Source: Parastagonospora avenae f. sp. tritici 18332-5 (taxonomy: Eukaryota > Ascomycota > Dothideomycetes > Pleosporales > Phaeosphaeriaceae). Taken from it: a stretch of 64,000 bases of DNA. Positions 30,873 to 42,458 of this stretch are shown one piece after another. The DNA lies in assembly GCA_022559985.1 (NCBI GenBank), contig JAFJTR010000057.1, positions 62,001 through 126,000 on the forward strand, given 5' to 3'. Under the pieces are notes generated by a model, which saw nothing but the letters and a program-made list of their open reading frames with translations, did no database searches and was not told where the DNA came from. Numbering within the stretch: position 1 is the stretch's first letter; every line of letters starts with the position of its first letter. A program made the translations under genes and the position numbers.

Positions 30873-32965
30873 TCAACCAAATACCTCAATCATAAACCTA
30901 TACTCAATCTTCCTCCCCTCGTTCCTCGCCTTTGCAGTCATTTGGCTACACTGATCCGCTAACTGCTGACCGATGACCGGCGGTCCGCAGAAGAACACTC
31001 CAATCTTGACTTCATCATCGACCATACTCGTCCTTCGGATCTTGCTCATCCGCCGTCCCCCATCAGGCTTCTCGTTGGTCGATGAAGTCCTCTCCGCAAG
31101 CACTTTGCACATGTCGCTGTAGTGCTCCTCCATGATACCCCTGATATCGGGACGACCGAAGTGCGTGGGATTAACGAGGCCAGTAATGGGCGAGTAGGGA
31201 TGGTCGTCCGTGCGATGTTTCTCAAGTAGCCAGCGGAAGACGTGCTGGGAGATGTTCTTGCGCTTTTGAGTCACGTATGTTTGCACGCGGATATCTAGAT
31301 GTGAGCTATCCAGGTCCTGGGCGCGGGACACTTCATTGAGGAGATCAGAGAACCAAAGAAGGTTGTTCCGGTCGCGTACCATCCAATGGAAATCGACACG
31401 ACGGTGGTCCTTATACGGTGATTCTTTGCCTGATGTGCTATCTGAAGACTCTGGCGATTGGTCGGAGGTTCTGCTGCGTTCGAGTTCGTGGTGTTGCAGA
31501 TCGGTTAGGACTCCAGAAAAGGGAGTTACACCAATACCGGCACTACGCATTGTTAGATCGAGTACGTCATGTAGTACAGAGCTGCCTACCCAAAGACCAT
31601 ACTGTATTCGAAGTCATAGAACCGCTGTGCTGGTGCACCAAAGGGTCCATCAAGGCCAATCTTGATCTTTGACTTCTTCTCTTTCTGTGCCAAATCGCGC
31701 AGCTGGTTGGTCCAATCGCCGTCGGCCTTGATGTGAACTTGCATGCGGTTGTTAATGCACGTCGAGACTGTAAACGGATGCCACTGGAACCTCGAGAGTT
31801 GCGGAACCTGAACGAAAACATATTGGCCAGCCTTGTAGTCCCACGGTCGTGTCTTGGGAACTTCAGCCGTGACCACAACGGTCTCCTTGTCGAGAAGTTC
31901 AAGATCAGCTTCGATTGGACAAAACCCTGAGATAGTGCGCCAGCTGCGCTCGAAGATAACAAGCAGTGTAGGGAAGGCGAGCCAGTATCCGAACATGGGC
32001 CATTGGAGAAGTCCTGCTGTGCCGTGCGCCATCATCAAGCCAATGATAGGGAACATGAGAAGGTGGCCTAGTTGGAAGACCTCGTAGCTCCACTTTCGAA
32101 CTTGTGGCATACTCATGGCGGTAAGCAAGTAGAAACAGCTGAGAGCAGTCAGGCCGCTCCAGCCTGGTAGTGAGCGCACGTAGTCGATGTATCGCCTTGG
32201 GACCATGTCCTGTCCAATGACAATCGCGACGGCATCCTGTCTGCTGACCATGCTGCCAAAGACGAAAGAACCACTCAGATGGCCGATAGCGTGCAGGGTA
32301 GCAAAGCAAAGAGCGACAATCGACATCTTGATGTGAAAGGACTGCGACAGATCCCAGTTGACGAAGCGCGAGACGAAGTAGAACCTCCTAAGGAAAGTCG
32401 CGAGCCATCGAGACATGGAGAGGATCAGGAAGAAGAATGTCGGATAAAGCACACCCGCGCATGTTTTCGCCAGAACTGCACCCCACCCAAATGCTGGCGT
32501 GTACTGTGGGGAAGTGAGGTATTTGACGAATTGCCAGACTCCAAAAGCGACCATGAAGGAGCCAACCAGAGCCAGAAATGCTATCTCGGGTCCTTTGACA
32601 GCCCAGTACGCACGTGCTCGTCTGTACACGGACATCTGCTTGAGGTAGTCATCCTCCTCTTTTGCTTCCTTTCGATCCTGTTCTAGCGATGGGATCTCCC
32701 ACTTCTCCACGGTTTCGGTGAATTGGTCGCGCTTGATACGGTCTTCCCGTGTACCGATAACACTACGAAGGAATTCGTGTCGGTCTTCGTCATCTCTTGA
32801 TGCATGGTGAAGATGATGCGGTTGAGCTTTCGGTGCTATCTCCTTGTGCACCTTGTCGAGCATGCGCTCCACCTCCCAGTAGTCGATGGTTCCATTGCTA
32901 TCGTGATCTAGGTCGTCGATAAATTTCTTGATCTCTTCGTTGGTGAGGTACTGCTGGTGAGCCAT
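30873..32965 (-). CDS. noxC: EF-hand NADPH oxidase (NoxC type)
   Basis: Two exons in transcript order, 31590-32965 and 30873-31542, give 681 residues from the ATG reading MAHQQYLTN; the longer frame begins at GTG. The 47-nt intron (GTAGGC..GCGTAG) joins ...YSMVFG to GAGIGVTPF, the NADPH-binding glycine motif. A canonical EF-hand loop occupies residues 20-31 (DHDSNGTIDYWE). The ferric-reductase domain has about six helices with paired haem histidines (HAIGHLSG; HLLMFPIIGLMMAHG). FAD binding is HPFTVST; the late NADPH motif is CGPPVIG; the end is MIEVFG. Fungal Nox enzymes move electrons from NADPH across the membrane to oxygen, making superoxide for differentiation and invasive growth. The calcium-binding N-terminus separates NoxC from NoxA and NoxB. 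Divergent from the alpha/beta hydrolase gene. Confidence 0.93.
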
Positions 32966-33905
32966 GTGAGCAGTGAATGTTCCAAGGGAAATGATCTTCA
33001 CGTTAAGTGTGCCACATGTGGCTCATCGCGACCTTTTAAATGATCTTGTCATTGTCACAAGTAGCGCGACGCAAGTTCTAGGCTTTACGTGCGCCCAGAT
33101 GTAGGCGTTGGCATCAAGGGCCAAATGGAGTAAGGTGGCGCCAAGGTGCAGCAATTAACGAATGATTCCAAGAGGACAAGACTCCCTCTGTCGGAGTCGC
33201 TGCCGGCGGAACCATGCGTATCTCGTTGGCAGGGCGGAAAGTTCCCCTTCACCAGGATTCCGCTCTAAGACGAGGTGCCAAGAGCATTCCGCCCATCGAG
33301 CTGCGCATGTCAATCGGATAGAAGAGTGAAGGACTTCGTACCACGACGATTGGCTTGTGGCTTATGTCCATTGATAGGACCAAATATCGCCCCTGCACAC
33401 GCATCTTTCTAGACATGGTTGCATCAATCAAATGTTGACTGAAAATATATATATATACAAGTTCTGTTGAGATGGGCTGGGTGAGAAAGGTGATGAGGTC
33501 GGAACTCGGCACAATGAAGTCAGAGAGCCTTGGCAAAATACGTCACTAATTGAACCTAAAGTACCCTTGCGCACTGGCACGAAACATCAACACCATGGAC
33601 CAAGACGGATGCTGCGATTGAGTGCGCTGAGTCTCACACCACACGCAGCTTTGCAGCCTCTCCGTGTCGCGGACCCTGAGGCTTGAGAATTTCCGATGCA
33701 CAGATGTTTAGACCAGTGTCATGGATCGCGATCCGGATGACGCGCTAGACACACGCATTAAGCCACAATCCTGGGACATGGACCGGATCTGTCCTTCCCT
33801 CTCTATTGTTCTAGTGAGTCCTATATGGGGTCTGCTCCCTGTTGATAAAATGTTCTTCCCATCTCCACTCGCACTCAGCCGGAACACACGTTTTCCTGCA
33901 ACGTC
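32966..33905. other. Divergent intergenic region, noxC / hydrolase
   Basis: 940 bp holding both promoters. A short (AT)n run lies at about 33444-33457. No coding frame with recognisable content. Confidence 0.55.
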
Positions 33906-34934
33906 ATGTTCGAAACACTGGAACGGATGCAGTATGCTGCCAAAGACGGCGGCTCCATCGTCGTTACCGATCGCCATGACCGCAGCCAATACATGGCGGT
34001 ACTGCACTTCATAATCCGGCGATTTCGCAACCGGATAAACAGTGGCCATCCAAAGCACGAGGACGGCTCTATCAAACTTGATCCCCCCAAGTCGAAACTT
34101 CGCGGCTGCATACTCTCCCTTCGAACCGTCGAAGACATCCACTTGTACGACATTACCGCATCGCCGACAAAGCTACCCGAGAAAGGCAAGAAGCGCATGT
34201 ACTACTTTGCGGGAGGGAGCTGGCAGATGGGACCGTCTGGTCAGCATTGGTCACTATGCGCAAAGCTGGCTACGGACATGCCAGACACCATTGTGACGAT
34301 GGTGTCGCCACCCATGGCGCCGAACAATCCTGCACCAAGCTCGTTCCCCTGGATGCTCAGGCTTTATCGGACCCTGTTAGCACAGGCGCAAGAAGCAGGC
34401 GACAAAGTCATCCTGGCAGGGGATTCTTCAGGTGCAAACATCATACTGTGTCTGACACTCGAAGCGCTGAAGGAAGACGCCGAAAAAGGCATGGATGTCT
34501 CGAGCGCATCAACATCCAGCGCGCACCCCGTCGCTCTCATGGCAATCAGCCCCTCCACCGACCTCACGCGAGCCAATCCAGATATCGAGAGGATTGCGCA
34601 CCACGACCCGCTCCTCACACCAGCCGTCATTAGGCAGACGGCAAAGGCATGGACAGGCGACTGGGATCCGGCAGAGCGTAGAGTGTCGCCCATCAATGCT
34701 GATATATCGCTACTTGCGCTGCGCGGTATTAAGGTACATGGCGTGACCGCTGGCTGCGATGTCCTGGCGCCTGACGGGGTCATGTTCCGCAACAAACTGT
34801 CCGAAAAGAACGTACGGGGCGAGTGGCTACATTGGGAAAAGCAGATGCATTGCTTCGTGCTCACGCTGCCGTATGGCCTGCGCGAAGCACGGGAGGGCAC
34901 CGAGTGGATTATTGAAGTATTGAAGAAGGTTTGA
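33906..34934 (+). CDS. Alpha/beta hydrolase (hormone-sensitive-lipase-like fold)
   Basis: 342 residues from ATG, one exon. The nucleophile elbow is GDSSGAN near residue 178. The oxyanion-side motif is YYFAGGSWQMGP rather than the usual HGGG. The acid is probably Asp in TAGCDVLAPDG and the catalytic His is in KQMHCFVLTLP near the end. This order (GGG-like, GDSxG, D, H) is that of alpha/beta-hydrolase fold-3 esterases and lipases. The change in the HGG motif may alter oxyanion-hole geometry. The substrate is unknown. No signal peptide, so probably intracellular. Confidence 0.85.
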   Translation: MFETLERMQYAAKDGGSIVVTDRHDRSQYMAVLHFIIRRFRNRINSGHPKHEDGSIKLDPPKSKLRGCILSLRTVEDIHLYDITASPTKLPEKGKKRMYYFAGGSWQMGPSGQHWSLCAKLATDMPDTIVTMVSPPMAPNNPAPSSFPWMLRLYRTLLAQAQEAGDKVILAGDSSGANIILCLTLEALKEDAEKGMDVSSASTSSAHPVALMAISPSTDLTRANPDIERIAHHDPLLTPAVIRQTAKAWTGDWDPAERRVSPINADISLLALRGIKVHGVTAGCDVLAPDGVMFRNKLSEKNVRGEWLHWEKQMHCFVLTLPYGLREAREGTEWIIEVLKKV

Positions 34935-35487
34935 AGAGTTTTCCTTGCGAGCCTTGTTTAGTTGTTGGATACCCTGTCTTTATTTTCAGAGCCCATCTAT
35001 TAGCCCACGAAGCTTCTGCAGTGGCACTGTCAGAGCCCAATCTCATGACAGTTTCATTCTTACAAACTGACAGTACGCATCGATGTTATTCTCGAGACGT
35101 CAAGGCAAACCACGTAAGTGCGTGTGCTACTCATGCCTTGAACAGGACTGTTATTGTCTGCATTTCCTCATGCTCTTCCTGACCTTCGCGCATTATCGAG
35201 CCTTCATTGTCCGGGCACTACTATACACCGTGATCATTCAACAATATCACCAACGCTGAGGTAGAGCTATGTTTCACTGTACTTCTACGTCAGGCGAGGC
35301 AGCAGAAGTGCCTAGTTAGGTTGTGTGTTCACTTCACTCAACCCCCTCACCCCCATAAAATCATACCCAGGACCTGCCCACGTAGTCTATATTTTCTACA
35401 GCCTGCCTCGCCCTCGACGACAACCTCAACTTCGAATTATCACAAAGACTTCCTCACGCACTCACAACCAACTTATCACATCCACAA
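34935..35487. other. Intergenic, no gene seen
   Basis: 553 bp. The CT/CA-rich stretch from about 35330 to 35487 looks like a promoter and 5' leader for the broken gene that follows. Confidence 0.5.
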
Positions 35488-36430
35488 TGTCAGATAACAT
35501 GGATCACACGCACAATGCATCCGCCGATGCCTTGGTCCACGTGCCCTCTGATACCAACCTTCCTCAGATTGTCCAGACTGTAGAAGATACCGAGATGGCA
35601 GAAGCACCAGTCCTACAGGAGGACGCCACCACCCCCTCGCCGCAACGCACACTCCAAGAAGAGAAGTGCGGTAGACTATGGCGCCACGTCCAGAAAGTCT
35701 AGCACGCCTTCAACACCCAGCCCTACACCGGCCAGTACAAAAACGGCCCCAAGACCCAATCCTCTTTGCAAAGGGCATCAACTCCGCCACAGACCTCCAT
35801 AGCCTTGACCACCTGTCTCTCGTCATCTGCAACGATCGTCCAGATATTGCGTCCACCTTCCTCGAGCCGCTCGCGCAAGTCTACACACCTATCTTGCGCC
35901 TGCACTCCACAGGCTCTATTTGACGCGAGGACCATGATATCTGCGCGATGACGCTCATCGAGGCGTTTCTGAAGCACTTGAAAGGCAAGCCCACGCTCGA
36001 GATCGGCGAGATCGCTGTATCCTGGGACCACCGTCCTACATGTGCTAAGCGCGCCGACACCGACCTCCCGGCTTCCCTCCCACTGATGGGCGACATCTAC
36101 CAACTACCCAACTCCTCGCCACGGAACATCCATCGGCGGAGCATCTTCTGCCCTACTGCAGGTGGTGGTGACAGCTTTGCAAAATTCTACGAAGTACCCG
36201 TTGGTCCGTCGCGTCCGCGCATTGTCACTGCGAAGACGGATGATGGGCTGCGCGGGATATTGCGGCTGGAGGCTTGTCAGATGGGTGCGGAGAGGGTGCT
36301 GGAGCTGGTGCTGGCTGTGGGCCGGATCATTAAGGGAAAGACGCTGCCGCATAAGTTCGAGGATCCGTTTCATGTTAAGTTTAAGTTTGGGAAGGTCGAG
36401 TGGGTGGAGGTTGTTGCGGAGGAGGGATAG
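35488..36430 (+). pseudogene. Unknown fungal gene with two stops and a frameshift
   Basis: ATG at 35488 (cacaATGTCAG) opens an acidic N-terminus (DHTHNASADALVHVP, then EDTEMAEAP) and then GRLWRHVQKV. TAG follows at 35700-35702, but sensible sequence continues in frame (HAFNTQPYTGQYKNGP). Near 35755-35765 the coding sense moves to another frame (FAKGINSATDLHSLDHLSLV), which meets TGA at 35921-35923 and then runs on to 36430 with TLIEAFLKHLKGKPTLEIGEIAVSWDHRPT and a lysine-rich end. Both stops are one transition from CAG and CGA. No GT-AG intron bridges them. I do not recognise the family; the last 160 residues look folded and conserved in style. Confidence 0.6.
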
Positions 36431-36622
36431 GGGTGGAGAGGAGGGTGAAAATAGAAGTGACTTAGATGTCTTGACGAAAAAGGTGTCTCGACTCAGTGAC
36501 TGTTATGAAGGGTGCAAGAATGAACGGGCGTGTCAACACCATTCAGAGTGTCACTTGCAGCTAATTTCAATATACCATGTCCATCTCATACTAGTCGTTC
36601 AATACAACGCATTGCAATGGAC

Positions 36623-38851
36623 CTACTCATTCCCCATATCAGCCCAATCCGCCACCGCCCTCTTAGCCCCAAACATCTTCCCTAGAATAACAAACTGCCC
36701 GACAAGTATCATCTGCCCAAACGCACTCCTATCTCCCTCCTTAATCGCCCTCTCCACCAACCCCTCACACGCCCCCCACTCCAACCACCCCAGCCCCTCA
36801 ACATTCTCCCTCGTAATCAGCCGCGCAAAAAGCTCATACACCGCGCCCCCCTCCTTATACCTCACCGGCGCCGAAAACGGGTGTTTCTTCCTCTCGTACA
36901 GTTCCCGCGTGATGTACGGCTTCACGGCTTCTTTCAGGATCCACTTTTCGCTGAACAAGTTGGTTGCGGGATCGAAGCGGATCTTCATGGACGGTGGGAG
37001 GGACATGGCGTACTCGGTCAGTCGGTGGTCAAGAAAAGGCTGGCGGCCCTCGACGCTGTGGGCCATTTCGCAGCGGTCACCGAGGACGGTCAGGAGGCCT
37101 TTTGCGAGCGCGCATTTAGTCCATATGTACAGCGATGTGTGCAGCGGGTGCCATATGAGATTGATGCGGTCGCGCGTGAGGCCGTCGAGGGCGTTGGCGG
37201 CGGTGAGGCGCGGGTCGCTTGTGCCGAATTCGGTGGACGTCCAGGGGCTGAAGAGGGAGTTGTCAAGCGCGAAGTATTGACTGAAGCCGAGGAAAGAGGT
37301 GTTGTTGACTTGACGGCGCACTGCAGCTGCGGTGGCGGGCTCGTCGGGATGGGATGATGTGGCTGTTTCCAGGTTTGCAATTGCACGCAGGCGGTCAGCT
37401 TCGGAGAAGGTGGATGAAGGCCATGAAGGGTCTGGCTCACGAACGAAGTCCTTCACGAGTTCGTGGTAGCCGCCGAAGTGCTCGTCGGAACCTTCGCCGG
37501 TAAGGACAACTTTGATGCCTGCATCGCGGGTAAGGCGTGACAGCATGAATTTTCCGACAGTGCCTAGATCTTTGACTGCAGTTTCGTTGTGCCAGACTGC
37601 ATCTTCAATGTTGGCGGCGAATGTCTCTTCGGTCATTTCGACGTGGTGCATCTTGACGCCTAGCCACTCTGCCGTTCTGCGTGCGATGGCTGGAGGGCAT
37701 TGTCAGCAACCGCGATTTGGCTAGGGAACCCATCTTACGCTCTTCGTCATGTTCTTCGCCGATAAACTTGACACTAAAACAGTTGATGGCTTCAGATGCT
37801 GGAGCTGTGCCTAGTGAGGTACCCTCGGTTTTCATGAGGTGCGTCACCATGCCAGCTATCGCACTGGAATCGATACCGCCGCTGAGAAAGACGCCGATGG
37901 GTACGTCTGCGCGAAGTCGATCTCGGATTGCCTCGAAAAGTCGGTCACGTACACCCTGAATCATCTCTTGCTCTGTACGTGTTTCTACTTCGCGCTGTTT
38001 ACAATTAGGGAAACTTTACGCATGTAGAGAGGTGGCAGCTTCACCTTGTTTTTGAAGTCAAGATCCCAGTACTTGTGTTGAGAAAGCGTACTGAAAGAGG
38101 TCAAGGTCAAATAGTGACCAGGGTTGATTGACTGCACGTCCTTGAAAAGCGTTCTTCGATCGCACAGCCAGCCAACATCTTTGATGCTTTGCACATCCCA
38201 CTGTGCCTGCCATCCGAAGGGAATAAATGCTTTGATTTCAGAAGCGATCTAAAATGGTATTTAAATTTACTAATCACTGACGATCAATAGACATACTACT
38301 TACCAGCAGATTACCCTCGTGGACCGTGTAGTAGAGTGGTTTGATCGCATACCGATCACACGCTGCGACAAAAAGCTGTGTTTTAGAGTCATAGAGACAA
38401 AGCGAGAATTCCCCACGTAGATGAGGAATAAACGAAAGCCCGTGCTCCTTGTACAAAAAAATGGCAATTTCCGAGTCGCACTTGCTGCGGAATTTGTAGC
38501 CCTTTGCACTGAGCTGTTCCCGGATCTCGTTGTAGCCATACAGCTCACCGTTGACAACGGCATGCACATCGCCTTCCGGATCATGGAATGGTTGCTCGGC
38601 TTCCGGGTTCAGATCGACAATGGCAAGACGATTGTGACCAAGAGCTGTATGTTGTTAGTCACGTGCCTGTATCACAGTTGTATCTCATTCGTACCAACTC
38701 GCCCGTTTTCACTGATCCAGTGTCCATTAGAGTCCGGTCCACGGTGTTTGATCGTATCCAGGCTATTATTGATCGTCTTACTCAGCGTTGAGCGGTCTTT
38801 ATAAGGTGGCCGATGGCCCTGCAAGGTGACCACGCAGCTAATTCCACACAT
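36623..38851 (-). CDS. Asparagine synthase (glutamine-hydrolysing), AsnB-like
   Basis: Five exons in transcript order: 38695-38851, 38304-38644, 38045-38248, 37739-37994 and 36623-37689, giving 674 residues. All four introns are 49-55 nt and all joins keep frame. The start is the ATG of MCGISCVV, which places the catalytic cysteine of the class II glutaminase at position 2 after Met removal. Other glutaminase motifs: IKHRGPDSNGHW, LGHNRLAIVDL, VVNGELYGYNEIR. The ATP-pyrophosphatase loop is FLSGGIDSSAIAG; GEGSDEHFGGYHEL follows in the synthase half. It converts aspartate, glutamine and ATP to asparagine and glutamate, or amidates another acid. At 674 residues it is longer than the roughly 570-residue housekeeping Asn1 and closer to AsnB-like paralogues, some of which serve secondary metabolism. 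No cluster partner is adjacent. Confidence 0.93.
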
Positions 38852-39655
38852 CGTTGAGGAAGGCAATGAACAAAAGAATCGAAGAAATACCCGTATTCAT
38901 TTTTGAAGCTGGACTAGAGTTTCGGCTAGATTGACATCGTGGTTTTAGTACTTCAGCGGACCGTTAGCCATCGTCATCGTCGTGTTGCTGTCGATCTCCC
39001 CACGATAAGTCTATCCCTCTTTGGGACTGGCGCGAGCGCGATTATGGATCTCTCGAGAGATGCAGCAACTGAAAACTTGCCGTGTCTTTTCACATAAGAC
39101 TGTAAAAGTAAGGATAGCGAAAACACCAAGTATCCTTGCAGACTGCATAGTAAGAAAACCCAATTGCATCCTTGAGAGCGAGTGGCCGAAGCCTTTTATT
39201 CAGCTTCGATCACGCAGCAGCACGCTACTGGATAAGACCATTTTCCAAGAACAAAGACATCGGACCAACAGGAACCAGACTTGTGCCGGAGAAGTCAGCG
39301 CCGGCTCGCTGTTGTTATCGATGACAGCATATCGGTCAAGCTTCCTTCCCAATCAGTATCATCTTGAATGGAGTGGTAACCTATCGAACACAGACTAGAT
39401 GAAGAGAGCATGTTGCACTTTTGCTGTAACACTCGATGTTCTTACGCCGCAGCCCATGCAGCTTTTACTTGACTCAGCCTGGTTCAGCGCCCCCCAGCAA
39501 ACCTCGGATGTCTCGTTGAAAGCTGTGATTGCGAGTGCAGCTCGAGCAAGCCGCTCCGCGCTCGCCATCAAACCGGCTCTCTCTTCGTTCCCCTGCAGAC
39601 GGCTTGAATCGAGCAAAGGATGCCATCATGTATTCCCCCAGCAAGCCGTTCTCAC
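38852..39655. other. Intergenic, asparagine synthase promoter
   Basis: 804 bp. No gene seen; overlapping open frames on both strands at 39395-39655 lack recognisable content. Confidence 0.5.
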
Positions 39656-40506
39656 TCAAACCTCATGCATGCTCCGGCCCTTGCACTGCGGGCTATGTAT
39701 CTTCTGCTCCTCGCCCGACAACTGCAACCGCTCATCAGTGGAAAGATCTTCGGGAGCCATGTCCCAAGATATCACAAGCTTCTGGATGAACGATGGTATG
39801 GGTTTCCAAATGTTCCACATATTGGAATACTTCCGCAGCCTGTTCTCTTTTGCTTGACCGATCGGATCATGTGCGTATGTCAGACCACCTTCGATGATGA
39901 ACCGCAAGCGTCTGTACACTTTGGAGGGACTGTTTCTGGAGTAGTCATCTCTAAGGAAGCCTTGGAAGTGAATCGTGAGTTTGTCTAACCAAAGACCGGA
40001 TTCAGGTGTCGCAGATTGACATAGAAGCTCGTCAATGACATCGCAAGCTGACAAGAAGTACATAGAAGAATTACTAACAGTTCTTTGAAGGTCCTGAAGC
40101 CATAGTTGTATTCTACAAGCGGAGCGGGCGGAAGGAAGACGCGGACCTTAAATTCGCACTGAGTAACCACGCCCCGCACGAACCTGGCGATCCACAATGT
40201 GAGGCTTCTGACCGCAACTTGCTCGCATTCGAATTGCGCTTGGCGACAGGACAATATGAGCCCATGACACTGTTCGTTGCTGACAGGTGGAAAGTCTAAG
40301 CATTCGAAGATCGCGATGCGTAATTCAGCTGGCAGCCTGAAAAGAGGGGACGACAGTTGCGGTACAGGAACATGTCTTCCGGAAGACATGTGATCATGGG
40401 CGACGGAAGCTGCTGGTGTTCGACGTTCCGGAGATTGAGCGAAACGGCCTTGCCCCTCACAGTGCTCTTCGCTGTTGCCTGGTTGCGGCCATCGTTTGCC
40501 GGCCAT
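39656..40506 (-). pseudogene. F-box-like gene with a frame break
   Basis: The frame from the ATG at 40506 carries FRLPAELRIAIFECLDFPPV and then LILSCRQAQFECEQVAV, matching the F-box-like gene at 19.4-20.3 kb. It then continues to TFKEL near 40085. A second frame carries the rest: SACDVIDELLCQSATPES, then LTIHFQGFLRDDYSR, to the stop at 39656. Joining them with an intron fails: GTTAGT..GTCAG would be only 31 nt and gives the wrong phase. The simplest reading is a small indel near 40064-40090. An unrecognised splice or an assembly error is also possible. If intact it would be about 270-280 residues, like its relative. Confidence 0.5.
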
Positions 40507-42458
40507 CAAATACGACCTGCAGATGCATGTCCGAGGCGCACGACATCCATCTTGCAGCGCTCGCGTGCCCTTTGCAGACGTAGGTGCAGCACTTTGGTAA
40601 ACAAGAGTGATCTCATTCCTCGTTGCAAGTCAGCATCAACCGGCCCTTTCTTTGCTCTCCTTGACCGAGTTCTGATTGGCTGAGAGAGCATGCGCGTCAA
40701 ACGACACTGGGGTTGCCAGTTGGCAGTCGCGAAGTTCCTGAAGTACTGCGCCTCCAACACGCGCAAAGCTCCGAGACAATACAGTTGATGATCGATTTCG
40801 AGGGATCTCGGTCCTGAACGAAAGACAGATTTAGGCTAAGGAGCCTCGGTGGCTGAGTCTTCGGGCGCTGACCGAGCAAGTGAGCCGCCCTGTCTAACGA
40901 GACAATTACAGAAGGTCATGCTGCACACTGATCGCCGTGGTGGTTGCCTTACCAAGTTGCTGAGTGGGGTTGGTGGGTCAATTCCGTGCAATGAAGCTGC
41001 GTCGCAACTGATCGACGAAGCTTCCAAGGTTTGTGTCAGAAATCTTGTGCTATCAATCTCTCTGACTGCCCAGGTGGCCTAAGACTGCAAAGGACCGAGT
41101 CAAGATTTGCTTACTCTCCGGACTGAGCCTGCGCAATAAAATTGCGAAATCCCACCGCGATTATTCCGTCAACCTGGACAAAACGAGCATGGGACCGCTC
41201 ATCGCGCGATCTTGGTCAAAGAATTGATGCAGTCCTGCACTCCAGCCTTGGAACCGATTCCAGATTGTTCTTACCAAGGATGTGGTACTTCTAGGCCCTG
41301 CGAATGGCGCAGCTTTGGCAGCTGTGAGCCGTGCCAACCAGCACCGGAAAAACGATGATGCGATTCGCTGCGCATACGCCGAGCGCACCACCAACACTGA
41401 ATCTGCGAACCTCGCGCCGTTCATCAGTGCACAACTACGTCTCATCGTCGAAGTTTAGTAGCTCAATGCCTGCCTGAAGGTGACCCACGGTTGCCTTTGT
41501 TTGCTCCTTGCTGATCATCTCTACCTCCCTGGTGTCGTGTGCGCACTCGACAAACCCCTATAATATGTGCTGGAAACCTTCGCATCGCATGGTTTGCACG
41601 GCCGGGGAGCGCCAACTCACCGGTCTTGCGAATGACCATTTAGGTATACAGAAGCGGGCTGTACCCAGAAGCGCGGCCCCGCAACGGCGCAGTCCTGGTT
41701 TCATCACTCCCTACACGCAATCAAAGACACAAGACGGTATGTCAATCGCACTGATGTAGTACATATTGTTTGCTACCTGCCCCAGCGAACTCGTTGTCCA
41801 TCATCTTTGCGACATCGAACTTTTCATGGGATCAAGACAGGGGGAGGGAGCCAGTATTTCTAGAAGCGATGGATGTGTCCACCCGGTAGCTCGTGTGCAC
41901 GTGCCGTTCTGCCATTTCGGCAAAGCTGCGTGTCATTAGGGTGAATAATAGCGCAAACCCAAGCCTCGAAGCCTGTCGAAGGCTTGTTATGCAGGGGCCC
42001 GCCATGCCGAATTAGACCCTCCGCCTGGGGCTGAGCTACCACGGTCCGGCCGCCTGTCAAAGACATCCTAACAAGAGCAAGCTGACAGCGCCAGCTTCAG
42101 GGGGGCATGGTCTCCAAGAAGGCTCATTGGCTCTCATAGCAGACCCCGTTGAGCGAAGGGCCGTTGCTGCCGTGGCTTAGCGCAGTCAACCTAGCACATG
42201 TATTTCGGATCAGTAGCGGGCAAGGGCCTGCATAGTCAGATCCTTTTTATATGTGCACGCGACACCCGCGTCGCGCTGTACCGCTACTCCATGGCTCCTT
42301 TCCGCGCGTGTTCTGTAGTATCGTCGGACTCGCGATACATGCAAAACCATTGTTAACACCTCTCGCCTGCTTTGGCCCGACTTTCCTTATCCTGCTTCTG
42401 CTTTTGTGCTTCAGCCTAACGACTCACGATAGTTACGTCCAATCTTAGAACCGCTGCT
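40507..42458. other. Long intergenic stretch, no gene seen
   Basis: About 1.95 kb. Open frames here are short and unfamiliar on both strands. The final 200 bp (42250-42458) are the pyrimidine-rich promoter and leader of the sulfatase-like gene. Confidence 0.55.

Noticed and set aside
36162..37280. Long plus-strand open frame of 372 codons
   Set aside because: It overlaps the end of the broken unknown gene and runs antisense to the well-supported asparagine synthase exon 5.
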